Source: Amblyomma americanum (taxonomy: Eukaryota > Arthropoda > Arachnida > Ixodida > Ixodidae). Taken from it: a DNA stretch of 64,000 nucleotides. The translations under genes and the position numbers were made by a program. The stretch is taken from assembly GCF_052857255.1 (NCBI RefSeq), contig NW_027526499.1:434001-498000 (forward strand), in the 5' to 3' direction. Positions 22,079-35,644 of the stretch are shown piece after piece. Each line of letters starts with the position of its first letter. The first letter of the stretch is position 1. Below the pieces are notes generated by a model that saw nothing but the letters and a program-made list of their open reading frames with translations, did no database searches and was not told the origin of the DNA.

Positions 22079-23737
22079 AAACTCCGTGTTAGAGAAACTC
22101 AATGTTGGAGAACCTTCTTGTTGGAGAAACTCCTTGTTGGAGAAACTCTGTGTTGGAGAAAGTCCGTGTTGGAGAAACTCCGTGTTGGAGAAACTCCGTG
22201 TTGGAGAAACTCCGTGTTTTAGAAACTCTGTGTTGGAGAAACTCCGTGTTGTAGAAACTCTGTGTTGGAGAAACTCCGTGTTGTAGAAACTCTGTGTCAG
22301 AGAAACTCCGTGTCGGAGAAACTCCGTGTTGGAGAAACTCCGTGTTTGAGAAACTCTGTGTCGGAGAAATTCCTTGTTGGAGAAACTCCGTGCTGGAGAA
22401 ACTCCTTGTTGGAGAAACTCCTTGTTGGAGAAACTCCGTGTTGGAGAAACTCCGTGTTGGAGAAAACTCCGTGTTGGAGAAACTCCGTGTTTTAAAAACT
22501 CCGTGTTGGAGAAACTCCCTGTTGTAGAAACTCCGTGTTAGAGAAACTCCATGTTGGAGAACCTTCTGGTTGGAGAAACTCCTTGGAGAAAATCCTTGTT
22601 GGAGAAACTCCATGTTGGAGAAACTCCGTGTTGGAAAAACTCCGTGTTGTGGAAACTCCGTGTTGGGGAAACGCCGAGATGGAGAAACTTCATGTTGTAG
22701 AAACTCCGTGTTGAAGAAACTCCGTGTTGGAGAAACTCCGTGTTGGAGAAACTCCGTGTTAGAGAAACTCCATGTTGGAGAAAGTCCGTGTTGGAGAATG
22801 TCCGTGTTGGAGAAACTCCGTGTTGGAGAAACTTCGTGTTGGAGAAACTTTATGTTGTAGAAACCCCGTGTTGGAGAAACTCCATGTTGTAGAAACTCCG
22901 TGTTGTAGAAACTCCGTGTTGGAGATAATCCATGTTGGAGAAACTCCATGTTGGAGAAACTCCATGCTGCAGAAAATCCGCGCTGGGGAAACTACGCGCT
23001 GGAGAATCTCCGCGCTGGAGAGACTTCGTGTTGGAGAAACTCCGTGTTGCAGAAACTCCGTGTTGGAGAAACTCTGTGTGTGAGAAACTCCGAGTTGGAG
23101 AAACTCCGTGTTGGAGAAGCTCCGTGTTGGAGAAACTTCGTATCGGAGAAAGTCCGTGTCGGAGAAACTTCGTGTCGCAGAAACTCCGTGCTGTAGAAAC
23201 TTCGTGTTGGCGAAACTCCTTGTTGTAGAAACTCCGTGTTGGAGTACTTATTGTTAGATAAACTCCGTGTTGGAGAAACTTCGTGCTGGAGAAACTGTGT
23301 CGGAGAAACTCTGTGTCGGAGAAAGTCTGTGTCGGAGAAACTCCGTGTTGGAGAAACTCCGTGTTGGAGAAACTGCGTGCTAGAGAAACTTCGTGTTGGA
23401 GAAACTCCGCGTTGGAGAAACTCCGTGTCGGAGAAACTCCGTATTGGAGAAACTCCGTGTTGGAGAAAATTTATGTTGGAGAAACTCCATGTCGAAGAGA
23501 CTTCGTATTGGAGAAACTCCGTGTTGGAGAAACTTTATGTTGTAGAAACTCCGTGTTGGAGAAACTCCATGTTGTAGAAACTCCGTGTTGAAGAAACTCC
23601 GTGTTGGAGAAACTCCTTGTTGGAGAAACTCCGTGTTAGAGAAACTCCATGTTGGAGAAAGTCTGTGTTGGAGAATGTCCGTGTTGGAGAAACTCCGTGT
23701 TGGAGAAACTCCGTGTTGGAGAAACTTTATGCTGTAG
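22079..23737 (+). repeat. Higher-order repeat copy 2, 1,659-bp period
   Basis: Second copy at constant offset 1,659. The one change noticed in the body is GCTCCGTG near 23122 against GCTCCCTG near 21463. A T-to-C change at 23732 (ATGCTGTAG) lies at the right edge, beyond which the copies diverge. Confidence 0.88.
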
Positions 23738-23749
23738 AAACTCCGTGTT

Positions 23750-26700
23750 GGAGAAACTCCATGTTCTAGAAACTCCGTGTTGAAGAAACTCCGTGTTGGA
23801 GAAACTCCGTGTTGTAGAAACTCTGTGTCAGAGAAACTCCGTTTCGGAGAAACTCCGTGTTGGAGAAACTCCGTGTTGGAGAAACTCTGTGTCGGAGAAA
23901 TTCCTTGTTGGAGAAACTCCGTGCTGGAGAAACTCCTTGTTGGAGAAACTCCGTGTTGGGGAAACTTCGTGTTGGAGAAAACTCCGTGTTGGAGAAACTC
24001 CGTGTTTTAGAAACTCCGTGTTGGAGAAACTCCGTGTTGTAGAAACTCCGTGTTAGAGAAACTCCATGTTGGAGAACCTTCTGGTTGGAGAAACTCCTTG
24101 TTGGAGAAAATCCTTGTTGGAGAAACTCCATGTTGGAGAAACTCCGTGTTGGAGAAACTCCGTGTTGTGGAAACTCCGTGTTGGGGAAACGCCGAGATGG
24201 AGAAACTTCATGTTGTAGAAACTCTGTGTTGAAGAAACTCCGTGTTGGAGAAACTCCGTGTTGGAGAAACTCCGTGTTAGAGAAATTCCATGTTGGAGAA
24301 AGTCCGTGTTGGAGAATGTCCGTGTTGGAGAAACTCCGTGTTGGAGAAACTCCGTGTTGGAGAAACTATGTTGTAGAAACTCCGTGTTGGAGAAACTCTA
24401 TGTTGTAGAAACTCCGTGTTGAAGAAACTCCGTGTTGGAGAAACTCCGTGTTGGAGAAACTCCGTGTTAGAGAAACTCCATGTTGGAGAAAGTCCGTGTT
24501 GGAGAATGTCCGTGTTGGAGAAACTCCGTGTTGGATAAACTCCGTGTTGGAGAAACTTTATGTTGTAGAAACTCCGTGTTGTAGAAACTCCGTGTTGTAG
24601 AAACTCCGTGTTGGAGATAATCCAAGTTGGAGAAACTCCATGTTGGAGAAACTCCATGCTGCAGAAAATCAGCGCTGGGGAAACTACGCGCTGGAGAATC
24701 TCCGCGCTGGAGAGACTTCGTGTTGGAGAAACTCCGTGTTGCAGAAACTCCGTGTTGGAGAAACTCCGTGTTGGAGAAGCTCCGTGTTGGAGAAACTTCG
24801 TATCGGAGAAAGTCCGTGTCGGAGAAACTCCGTGTCGCAGAAACTTCGTGTTGTAGAAGCTTCGTGTTGGCGAAACTCCATGTTGTAGAAACTTCGTGTT
24901 GGAGAAACTCTGTGTTGGAGAAACTTATTGTTAGAGAAACTCCGTGATGGAGAAACTTCGTGCTGGAGAAACTTCGTGTTGTAGAAACTGTGTCGGAGAA
25001 ACTCCGTGTTGGAGAAACTCCATGTCGGAGAAACTCCGTGTTGGAGGAACTCCCTCTTGGAGAATCTCCGTGTCGGAGAAACTCCATGTTGGAGAAACTC
25101 CGTGTTTGAGAAACTCCGTGTCGGGGAAACTCCGTGTTGGAGAAACTCCGTGTTGGAGAAACTCCGTGTTGGAGAAACTCCGTGTTGGAGAAAATCCTTG
25201 TTGGAGAAACTCCGTGCTATAGCAACTCCGTGTTGGAGAAACTCTGCGCTGGAGAAACTCCGCGCTGGAGAAAGTCCGTGTTGGAGAAACTCCGTGTTGG
25301 AGAAACTCTGTGTTGGAGAAACTCCGTGTTGGAGAAACACCACGTTAGAGAAACTCCGTGTTGGAGAAAATCCCTGTTGGAGAAACTCCGTGCTAGAGAA
25401 ACTCCGTGTATGAAACACTCCACGTTGGAGAATCTCCTTGTTTTAAAAACCTTGTTTGAGAAACTCCTTGTTGGAGAAACTCCGTGTTGGAGAAACTCCG
25501 TGCTGGGGAAACTTCGTGTTGGGGAAACGCCGTGTTGGAGAAACTCCATGTTGGATAAACTCCGTGGCGGAGCAACTCCGTGTCGGAGAAACTCCGTGTT
25601 GGAGAAACTCCGTGTTGGAGAAACTCCGTGTTGGAGAAACTCCGTGTTGGAGAAACTTCGTGTTGGAAAAACTCCGTGTTGGAGAAACTCCGTGCTAGAG
25701 AAACTCCGTGTTTGAGACACTCCACGTTAGAGAATCTCCTTGTTGGAAAAACCTTGTTTGAGAAACTCCTTTGTTGGAGAAACTCCGTGTTGGAGAAACT
25801 CCGTGCTGGGGAAACTTCGTGTTGGGGAAACGCCGTGTTGGAGAAACTCCACGTTGGAGAAACTCCGTGTTGGAGAAACTCCGTGTTGGAGAAACTCCGT
25901 GTTGGAGAAACTCCGTGTTTTAGAAACTCCGTGTTGGAGAAACTCCGTGTTGTAGAAACTCTGTGTCAGAGAAACTCCGTGTCGGAGAAACTCTGTATCG
26001 GAGAAATTCCTTGTTGGAGAAACTCCGTGCTGGAGATATTCCTTGTTGGAGAAACTCCTTGTTGGAGAAACTCCGTGTTGGAGAAACTCCGTGTTGGAGA
26101 AAACTCCGTGTAGGAGAAACTCCGTGTTTTAGAAACTCCGTGTTGGAGAAACTCCGTGTTGTAGAAATTCTGTCAGAGAAACTCCGTGTCGGAGAAACTC
26201 CGTGTTGGAGAAACTCCGTGTTGGAGAAACTCCGTGTTAGAGAAACTCCATGTTGGAGAACCTTCTTGTTGGAGAAACTCCTTGTTGGAGAAAATCCTTG
26301 TTGGAGAAACTCCATGTTGGAGAAACTCCGTGCTGGAGAAACTCCGTGTTGTAGAAACTCTGTGTCAGAGAAACTCCGTGTCGGAGAAACTCCGTGTTGG
26401 AGAAACTCCGTGTTGGAGAAACTCTGTGTCGGAGAAACTCCTTGTTGGAGAAACTCCGTGTTGGAGAAACTCCGTGTTGGAGAAACTCCGTGTTTTAGAA
26501 ACTCCGTGTTGGAGAAACTCCCTGTTGTAGAAACTCCGTGTTAGAGAAACTCCATGTTGGAGAACCTTCTGGTTGGAGAAACTCCTTGTTGGAGAAAATC
26601 CTTGTTGGAGAAACTCCATGTTGGAGAAACTCTGTGTCGGAGAAATTCCTTGTTGGAGAAACTCCGTGCTGGAGAAAATCCTTGTTGGAGAAACTCCTTG

Positions 26701-26879
26701 TTGGAGAAACTCCGTGTTGGAGAAACTCCGTGTTGGAGAAAACTCCGTGTTGGAGAAACTCCGTGTTTTAGAAACTCCGTGTTGGAGAAACTCCCTGTTG
26801 TAGAAACTCCGTGTTAGAGAAACTCCATGTTGGAGAACCTTCTGGTTGGAGAAACTCCTTGGAGAAAATCCTTGTTGGA
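23750..26879 (+). repeat. Satellite with a lineage 1 block and mixed units
   Basis: No gene. It holds the lineage 1 CTGCAG block at 24654, GCTATAGC at 25216, a variant TATGAAACACTCC block near 25408 and a TTTGAGACACTCC block at 25711. About 24,608-25,715 is closely matched at 42,292-43,399 (offset 17,684), 29,233-30,290 (offset 4,609) and 33,154-34,195. From 25,800 to 26,880 short runs of already seen variant units are rearranged, with no single clear period. Confidence 0.82.
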
Positions 26880-29800
26880 GAAACTCCATGTTGGAGAAAC
26901 TCCGTGTTGGAAAAACTCCGTGTTGTGGAAACTCCGTGTTGGGGAAACGCCGAGATGGAGAAACTTCATGTTGTAGAAACTCCGTGTTGAAGAAACTCCG
27001 TGTTGGAGAAACTCCGTGTTGGAGAAACTCCGTGTTAGAGAAACTCCATGTTGGAGAAAGTCCGTGTTGGAGAATGTCCGTGTTGGAGAAACTCCGTGTT
27101 GGAGAAACTTCGTGTTGGAGAAACTTTATGTTGTAGAAACTCCGTGTTGGAGAAACTCCATGTTGTAGAAACTCCGTGTTGTAGAAACTCCGTGTTGGAG
27201 ATAATCCATGTTGGAGAAACTCCATGTTGGAGAAACTCCATGCTGCAGAAAATCCGCGCTGGGGAAACTACGCGCTGGAGAATCTCCGCGCTGGAGAGAC
27301 TTCGTGTTGAAGAAACTCCGTGTTGCAGAAACTCCGTGTTGGAGAAACTCTGTGTGTGAGAAACTCCGAGTTGGAGAAACTCCGTGTTGGAGAAGCTCCG
27401 TGTTGGAGAAACTTCGTATCGGAGAAAGTCCGTGTCGGAGAAACTTCGTGTCGCAGAAACTCCGTGTTGTAGAAACTTCGAGTTGGCGAAACTCCTTGTT
27501 GTAGAAACTCCGTGTTGGAGTACTTATTGTTAGATAAACTCCGTGTTGGAGAAACTTCGTGCTGGAGAAACTGTGTCGGAGAAACTCTGTGTCGGAGAAA
27601 GTCTGTGTCGGAGAAACTCCGTGTTGGAGAAACTCCGTGTTGGAGAAACTCCGTGCTAGAGAAACTCCGTGTTTGAGACACTCCACGTTGGAGAATCTCC
27701 TTGTTGGAAAAAACCTTGTTTGAGAAACTCCTTGTTGGAGAAACTCTGTGTCGGAGAAACTCCGTGCTGGGGAAACTTCGTGTTGGGGAAACGCCGTGTT
27801 GGAGAAACTCCGTGTCGGAGAAACTCCGTGTCGGAGAAACTCCGTGTTAGAGAAACTCCGTGTTGGAGAAACTCCGTGTTGGAGAAACTTCGTGTTGGAG
27901 AAACTCCGTCGTGGAGAAACTTCGTGTTGGAGAAAATCCTTGTTGGAGAAACTCCGTGCTACAGCAACTCCGTGTTGGAGAAACTCCGTGTTCGAAAAAC
28001 TCCGTGTTGGAGGAACTCTGTGTTGGAGAAACTCCGTGTTGGAGAAACTCCGCGCTGGAGAAACTTCGTGTTGGAGAAACTCCGCGTTGGAGAAACTCCG
28101 TGTTGGAGAAACTACGCGTCGGAGAAACTCTATGTCGGAGAAACTCCGTATTGGAGAAACTCCGTGTTGGAGAAAATATATGTTGGAGAAACTCCATGTC
28201 GAAGAGACTTCGTATTGGAGAAACTCCGTGTTGGAGAAACTTTATGTTGTAGAAACTCCGTGTTGGAGAAACTCCATGTTGTAGAAACTCCGTGTTGAAG
28301 AAACTCCGTGTTGGAGAAACTCCTTGTTGGAGAAACTCCGTGTTAGAGAAACTCCATGTTGGAGAAAGTCTGTGTTGGAGAATGTCCGTGTTGGAGAAAC
28401 TCCGTGTTGGAGAAACTATGTTGTAGAAACTCCGTGTTGGAGAAACTCCATGTTCTAGAAACTCCGTGTTGAAGAAACTCTGTGTTGGAGAAACTCCGTG
28501 TCGGAGAAACTCCGTGTTGCAGAAACTCCGTGTTGGAGAAACTCCGTGTTTTAGAAACTTCGTGTTGGAGAAACTCCGTGTTGTAGAAACTATGTGTCAG
28601 AGAAACTCCGTGTCGGAGAAACTCCGTGTTGGAGAAACTCCGTGTTGGAGAAACTCTGTGTCGGAAAAATTCCTTGTTGGAGAAACTCCGTGCTGGAGAA
28701 ACTCCTTGTTGGAGAAACTCCGTGTTGGGGAAACTCGGTGTTGGAGAAAACTCCGTGTTGGAGAAACTCCGTGTTGGAGAAACTCCGTGTTTTAGAAACT
28801 CCGTGTTGGAGAAACTCCGTGTTGTAGAAACTCCGTGTTAGAGAAACTCCATGTTGGAGAACCTTCTGGTTGGAGAAACTCCTTGTTGGAGAAAATCCTT
28901 GTTGGAGAAACTCTATGTTGGAGAAACTCCGTGTTGGAGAAACTCCGTGTTGTGGAAACTCCGTGTTGGGGAAACGCCGAGATGGAGAAACTTCATGTTG
29001 TAGAAACTCCGTGTTGAAGAAACTCCGTGTTGGAGAAACTCCGTGTTGGAGAAACTCCGTGTTAGAGAAATTCCATGTTGGAGAAAGTCCGTGTTGGAGA
29101 ATGTCCGTGTTGGAGAAACTCCGTGTTGGAGAAACTCCGTGTTGGAGAAACTATGTTGCAGAAACTCCGTGTTGGAGAAACTCTATGTTGTAGAAACTCC
29201 GTGTTGAAGAAACTCCGTGTTGGAGAAACTCCGTGTTGGAGAAACTCCGTGTTGGAGATAATCCAAGTTGGAGAAACTCCATGTTGGAGAAACTCCATGC
29301 TGCAGAAAATCAGCGCTGGGGAAACTACGCGCTGGAGAATCTCCGCGCTGGAGAGACTTCGTGTTGGAGAAACTCCGTGTTGCAGAAACTCCGTGTTGGA
29401 GAAACTCCGTGTTGGAGAAGCTCCGTGTTGGAGAAACTTCGTGTCGCAGAAACTTCGTGTTGTAGAAGCTTCGTGTTGGCGAAACTCCATGTTGTAGAAA
29501 CTTCGTGTTGGAGAAACTCTGTGTTGGAGAAACTTATTGTTAGAGAAACTCCGTGATGGAGAAACTTCGTGCTGGAGAAACTTCGTGTTGTAGAAACTGT
29601 GTCGGAGAAACTCCGTGTTGGAGAAACTCCATGTCGGAGAAACTCCGTGTTGGAGGAACTCCCTCTTGGAGAATCTCCGTGTCGGAGAAACTCCATGTTG
29701 GAGAAACTCCGTGTTTGAGAAACTCCGTGTCGGGGAAACTCCGTGTTGGAGAAACTCCGTGTTGGAGAAACTCCGTGTTGGAGAAACTCCGTGTTCGAGA

Positions 29801-30752
29801 AAATCCTTGTTGGAGAAACTCCGTGCTATAGCAACTCCGTGTTGGAGAAACTCTGCGCTGGAGAAACTCCGCGCTGGAGAAAGTCCGTGTTGGAGAAACT
29901 CCGTGTTGGAGAAACTCTGTGTTGGAGAAACTCCGTGTTGGAGAAACACCACGTTAGAGAAACTCCGTGTTGGAGAAAATCCCTGTTGGAGAAACTCCGT
30001 GCTAGAGAAACTCCGTGTATGAAACACTCCACGTTGGAGAATCTCCTTGTTGGAAAAACCTTGTTTGAGAAACTCCTTGTTGGAGAAACTCCGTGTTGGA
30101 GAAACTCCGTGCTGGGGAAACTTCGTGTTGGGGAAACGCCGTGTTGGAGAAACTCCATGTTGGATAAACTCCGTGTTGGAGAAACTCCGTGTTGGAGAAA
30201 CTCCGTGTTGGAGAAACTCCGTGTTGGAGAAACTTCGTGTTGGAAAAACTCCGTGTTGGAGAAACTCCGTGCTAGAGAAACTCCGTGTTTGAGACACTCC
30301 ACGTTAGAGAATCTCCTTGTTGGAAAAACCTTGTTTGAGAAACTCCGTGTTGGAGAAACTCCATGTTCTAGAAACTCCGTGTTGAAGAAACTCCGTGTTG
30401 GAGAAACTCCGTGTCGGAGAAACTCCGTGTTGCAGAAACTCCGTGTTGGAGAAACTCCGTGTTTTAGAAACTCCGTGTTGGAGAAACTCCGTGTTGTAGA
30501 AACTCTGTGTCAGAGAAACTCCGTGTCGGAGAAACTCCGTGTTGGAGAAACTCCGTGTTGGAGAAACTCTGTGTCGGAGAAATTCCTTGTTGGAGAAACT
30601 CCGTGCTGGAGAAACTCCTTGTTGGAGAAACTTCGTGTTGGAAAAACTCCGGGTTGGAGAAACTCCGTGCTAGAGAAACTCCGTGTTTGAGACACTCCAC
30701 GTTGGAGAATCTCCTTGTTGGAAAAACCTTGTTTGAGAAACTCCTTGTTGGA
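26880..30752 (+). repeat. Composite higher-order repeat (lineage 2 + lineage 1), copy 1
   Basis: This copy carries both a lineage 2 CTGCAG block (27238) and a lineage 1 block (29295) and is duplicated as a whole. Offsets to the next copy start at 3,873 bp, drop to 3,761 (-112, seven units), rise to 3,905 (+144, nine units) and end at 3,889 (-16, one unit). Confidence 0.85.
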
Positions 30753-33700
30753 GAAACTCCATGTTGGAGAAACTCCGTGTTGGAAAAACTCCGTGTTGTG
30801 GAAACTCCGTGTTGGGGAAACGCCGAGATGGAGAAACTTCATGTTGTAGAAACTCCGTGTTGAAGAAACTCCGTGTTGGAGAAACTCCGTGTTGGAGAAA
30901 CTCCGTGTTAGAGAAACTCCATGTTGGAGAAAGTCCGTGTTGGAGAATGTCCGTGTTGGAGAAACTCCGTGTTGGAGAAACTTCGTGTTGGAGAAACTTT
31001 ATGTTGTAGAAACTCCGTGTTGGAGAAACTCCATGTTGTAGAAACTCCGTGTTGTAGAAACTCCGTGTTGGAGATAATCCATGTTGGAGAAACTCCATGT
31101 TGGAGAAACTCCATGCTGCAGAAAATCTGCGCTGGGGAAACTACGCGCTGGAGAATCTCCGCGCTGGAGAGACTTCGTGTTGAAGAAACTCCGTGTTGCA
31201 GAAACTCCGTGTTGGAGAAACTCTGTGTGTGAGAAACTCCGAGTTGGAGAAACTCCGTGTTGGAGAAGCTCCGTGTTGGAGAAACTTCGTATCGGAGAAA
31301 GTCCGTGTCGGAGAAACTTCGTGTCGCAGAAACTCCGTGTTGTAGAAACTTCGTGTTGGCGAAACTCCTTGTTGTAGAAACTCCGTGTTGGAGTACTTAT
31401 TGTTAGATAAACTCCGTGTTGGAGAAACTTCGTGCTGGAGAAACTGTGTCGGAGAAACTCTGTGTCGGAGAAAGTCTGTGTCGGAGAAACTCCGTGTTGG
31501 AGAAACTCCGTGTTGGAGAAACTCCGTGCTAGAGAAACTCCGTGTTTGAGACACTCCACGTTGGAGAATCTCCTTGTTGGAAAAAACCTTGTTTGAGAAA
31601 CTCCTTGTTGGAGAAACTCTGTGTCGGAGAAACTCCGTGCTGGGGAAACTTCGTGTTGGGGAAACGCCGTGTTGGAGAAACTCCGTGTCGGAGAAACTCC
31701 GTGTCGGAGAAACTCCGTGTTAGAGAAACTCCGTGTTGGAGAAACTCCGTGTTGGAGAAACTTCGTGTTGGAGAAACTCCGTCGTGGAGAAACTTCGCGT
31801 TGGAGAAAATCCTTGTTGGAGAAACTCCGTGCTACAGCAACTCCGTGTTGGAGAAACTCCGTGTTCGAAAAACTCCGTGTTGGAGGAACTCTGTGTTGGA
31901 GAAACTCCGTGTTGGAGAAACTCCGCGCTGGAGAAACTTCGTGTTGGAGAAACTCCGCGTTGGAGAAAATCCGTGTTGGAGAAACTACGCGTCGGAGAAA
32001 CTCTATGTCGGAGAAACTCCGTATTGGAGAAACTCCGTGTTGGAGAAAATATATGTTGGAGAAACTCCATGTCGAAGAGACTTCGTATTGGAGAAACTCC
32101 GTGTTAGAGAAACTCCATGTTGGAGAAAGTCTGTGTTGGAGAATGTCCGTGTTGGAGAAACTCCGTGTTGGAGAAACTATGTTGTAGAAACTCCGTGTTG
32201 GAGAAACTCCATGTTCTAGAAACTCCGTGTTGAAGAAACTCTGTGTTGGAGAAACTCCGTGTCGGAGAAACTCCGTGTTGCAGAAACTCCGTGTTGGAGA
32301 AACTCCGTGTTTTAGAAACTCCGTGTTGGAGAAACTCCGTGTTGTAGAAACTATGTGTCAGAGAAACTCCGTGTCGGAGAAACTCCGTGTTGGAGAAACT
32401 CCGTGTTGGAGAAACTCTGTGTCGGAAAAATTCCTTGTTGGAGAAACTCCGTGCTGGAGAAACTCCTTGTTGGAGAAACTCCGTGTTGGGGAAACTCGGT
32501 GTTGGAGAAAACTCCGTGTTGGAGAAACTCCGTGTTGGAGAAACTCCGTGTTTTAGAAACTCCGTGTTGGAGAAACTCCGTGTTGTAGAAACTCCGTGTT
32601 AGAGAAACTCCATGTTGGAGAACCTTCTGGTTGGAGAAACTCCTTGTTGGAGAAAATCCTTGTTGGAGAAACTCTATGTTGGAGAAACTCCGTGTTGGAG
32701 AAACTCCGTGTTGTGGAAACTCCGTGTTGGGGAAACGCCGAGATGGAGAAACTTCATGTTGTAGAAACTCCGTGTTGAAGAAACTCCGTGTTGGAGAAAC
32801 TCCGTGTTGGAGAAACTCCGTGTTAGAGAAATTCCATGTTGGAGAAAGTCCGTGTTGGAGAATGTCCGTGTTGGAGAAACTCCGTGTTGGAGAAACTCCG
32901 TGTTGGAGAAACTATGTTGCAGAAACTCCGTGTTGGAGAAACTCTATGTTGTAGAAACTCCGTGTTGAAGAAACTCCGTGTTGGAGAAACTCCGTGTTGG
33001 AGAAACTCCGTGTTAGAGAAACTCCATGTTGGAGAAAGTCCGTGTTGGAGAATGTCCGTGTTGGAGAAACTCCGTGTTGGAGAAACTCCGTGTTGGAGAA
33101 ACTTTATGTTGTAGAAACTCCGTGTTGTAGAAACTCCGTGTTGTAGAAACTCCGTGTTGGAGATAATCCAAGTTGGAGAAACTCCATGTTGGAGAAACTC
33201 CATGCTGCAGAAAATCAGCGCTGGGGAAACTACGCGCTGGAGAATCTCCGCGCTGGAGAGACTTCGTGTTGGAGAAACTCCGTGTTGCAGAAACTCCGTG
33301 TTGGAGAAACTCCGTGTTGGAGAAGCTCCGTGTTGGAGAAACTTCGTGTCGCAGAAACTTCGTGTTGTAGAAGCTTCGTGTTGGCGAAACTCCATGTTGT
33401 AGAAACTTCGTGTTGGAGAAACTCTGTGTTGGAGAAACTTATTGTTAGAGAAACTCCGTGATGGAGAAACTTCGTGCTGGAGAAACTTCGTGTTGTAGAA
33501 ACTGTGTCGGAGAAACTCCGTGTTGGAGAAACTCCATGTCGGAGAAACTCCGTGTTGGAGGAACTCCCTCTTGGAGAATCTCCGTGTCGGAGAAACTCCA
33601 TGTTGGAGAAACTCCGTGTTTGAGAAACTCCGTGTCGGGGAAACTCCGTGTTGGAGAAACTCCGTGTTGGAGAAACTCCGTGTTGGAGAAACTCCGTGTT

Positions 33701-34641
33701 GGAGAAAATCCTTGTTGGAGAAACTCCGTGCTATAGCAACTCCGTGTTGGAGAAACTCTGCGCTGGAGAAACTCCGCGCTGGAGAAAGTCCGTGTTGGAG
33801 AAACTCCGTGTTGGAGAAACTCTGTGTTGGAGAAACTCCGTGTTGGAGAAACACCACGTTAGAGAAACTCCGTGTTGGAGAAAATCCCTGTTGGAGAAAC
33901 TCCGTGCTAGAGAAACTCCGTGTATGAAACACTCCACGTTGGAGAATCTCCTTGTTGGAAAAACCTTGTTTGAGAAACTCCTTGTTGGAGAAACTCCGTG
34001 TTGGAGAAACTCCGTGCTGGGGAAACTTCGTGTTGGGGAAACGCCGTGTTGGAGAAACTCCATGTTGGATAAACTCCGTGTTGGAGAAACTCCGTGTTGG
34101 AGAAACTCCGTGTTGGAGAAACTCCGTGTTGGAGAAACTTCGTGTTGGAAAAACTCCGTGTTGGAGAAACTCCGTGCTAGAGAAACTCCGTGTTTGAGAC
34201 ACTCCACGTTAGAGAATCTCCTTGTTGGAAAAACCTTGTTTGAGAAACTCCGTGTTGGAGAAACTCCATGTTCTAGAAACTCCGTGTTGGAGAAACTCCG
34301 TGTCGGAGAAACTCCGTGTTGCAGAAACTCCGTGTTGGAGAAACTCCGTGTTTTAGAAACTCCGTGTTGGAGAAACTCCGTGTTGTAGAAACTCTGTGTC
34401 AGAGAAACTCCGTGTCGGAGAAACTCCGTGTTGGAGAAACTCCGTGTTGGAGAAACTCTGTGTCGGAGAAATTCCTTGTTGGAGAAACTCCGTGCTGGAG
34501 AAACTCCTTGTTGAAGAAACTTCGTGTTGGAAAAACTCCGGGTTGGAGAAACTCCGTGCTAGAGAAACTCCGTGTTTGAGACACTCCACGTTGGAGAATC
34601 TCTTTGTTGGAAAAACCTTGTTTGAGAAACTCCTTGTTGGA
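30753..34641 (+). repeat. Composite higher-order repeat (lineage 2 + lineage 1), copy 2
   Basis: Second copy, with the CTGCAG blocks at 31111 (lineage 2) and 33200 (lineage 1). It has lost seven units near 32100 and gained nine near 33000 relative to copy 1. T31128 against C27255 is a C-to-T change at a CpG. Confidence 0.85.
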
Positions 34642-35644
34642 GAAACTCCGTGTTGGAGAAACTCCGTGCTGGGGAAACTTCGTGTTGGGGAAACGCCGTG
34701 TTGGAGAAACTCCACGTTGGAGAAACTCCGTGTCGGAGAAACTCCGTGTCGGAGAAACTCCGTGTTGGAGAAACTCTGTGTTGGAGAAACTCCGTGTTGG
34801 AGAAGCTCCGTGTTGAAGAAACTTCGTATCGGAGAAAGTCCGTGTCGGAGAAACTCCGTGTCGCAGAAACCTCGTGTTGTAGAAACTCCATGTTGTAGAA
34901 ACTTCGTGTTGGAGAAACTCCGTGTTGTAGAAGCTTCGTGTTGGCGAAACTCCATGTTGTAGAAACTTCGTGTTGGAGAAACTCTGTGTTGGAGAACTTA
35001 TTGTTAGAGAAACTCCGTGATGGAGAAACTTCGTGCTGGAGAAACTTCGTGTTGTAGAAATTGTCGGAGAAACTCCGTGTTGGAGAAACTCCATGTCGGA
35101 GAAACTCCGTGTTGGAGGAACTCCCTCTTGGAGAATCTCTGTGTCGGAGAAACTCCATGTTGGAGAAACTCCGTGTCGGGGAAACTCCGTGTTGGAGAAA
35201 CTCCGTGTTGGAGAAACTCCGTGTTGGAGAAATCCTTGTTGGAGAAACTCCGTGCTATAGCAACTACGTGTTGGAGAAACTCTGCGCTGGAGAAACTCCG
35301 CGCTGGAGAAACTCCGTGTTGGAGAAACTCCGTGTTGGAGAAACTCTGTGTTGGAGACACTCCGTGTTGGAGAAACACCACGTTAGAGAAACTCCGTGTT
35401 GGAGAAAATTCCTGTTGGAGAAACTCCGTGCTAGAGAAACTCCGTGTTTGAGACACTCCACGTTGGAGAATCTCCTTGTTGGAAAAACCTTGTTTGAGAA
35501 ACTCCTTGTTGGAGAAACTCCGTGTTGGAGATACTCCGTGCTGGGGAAACTTCGTGTTGGGGAAACGCCGTGTTGGAGAAACTCCATGTTGGATAAACTC
35601 CGTGGAGGAGCAACTCCGTGTCGGAGAAACTCCGTATTGGAGAA

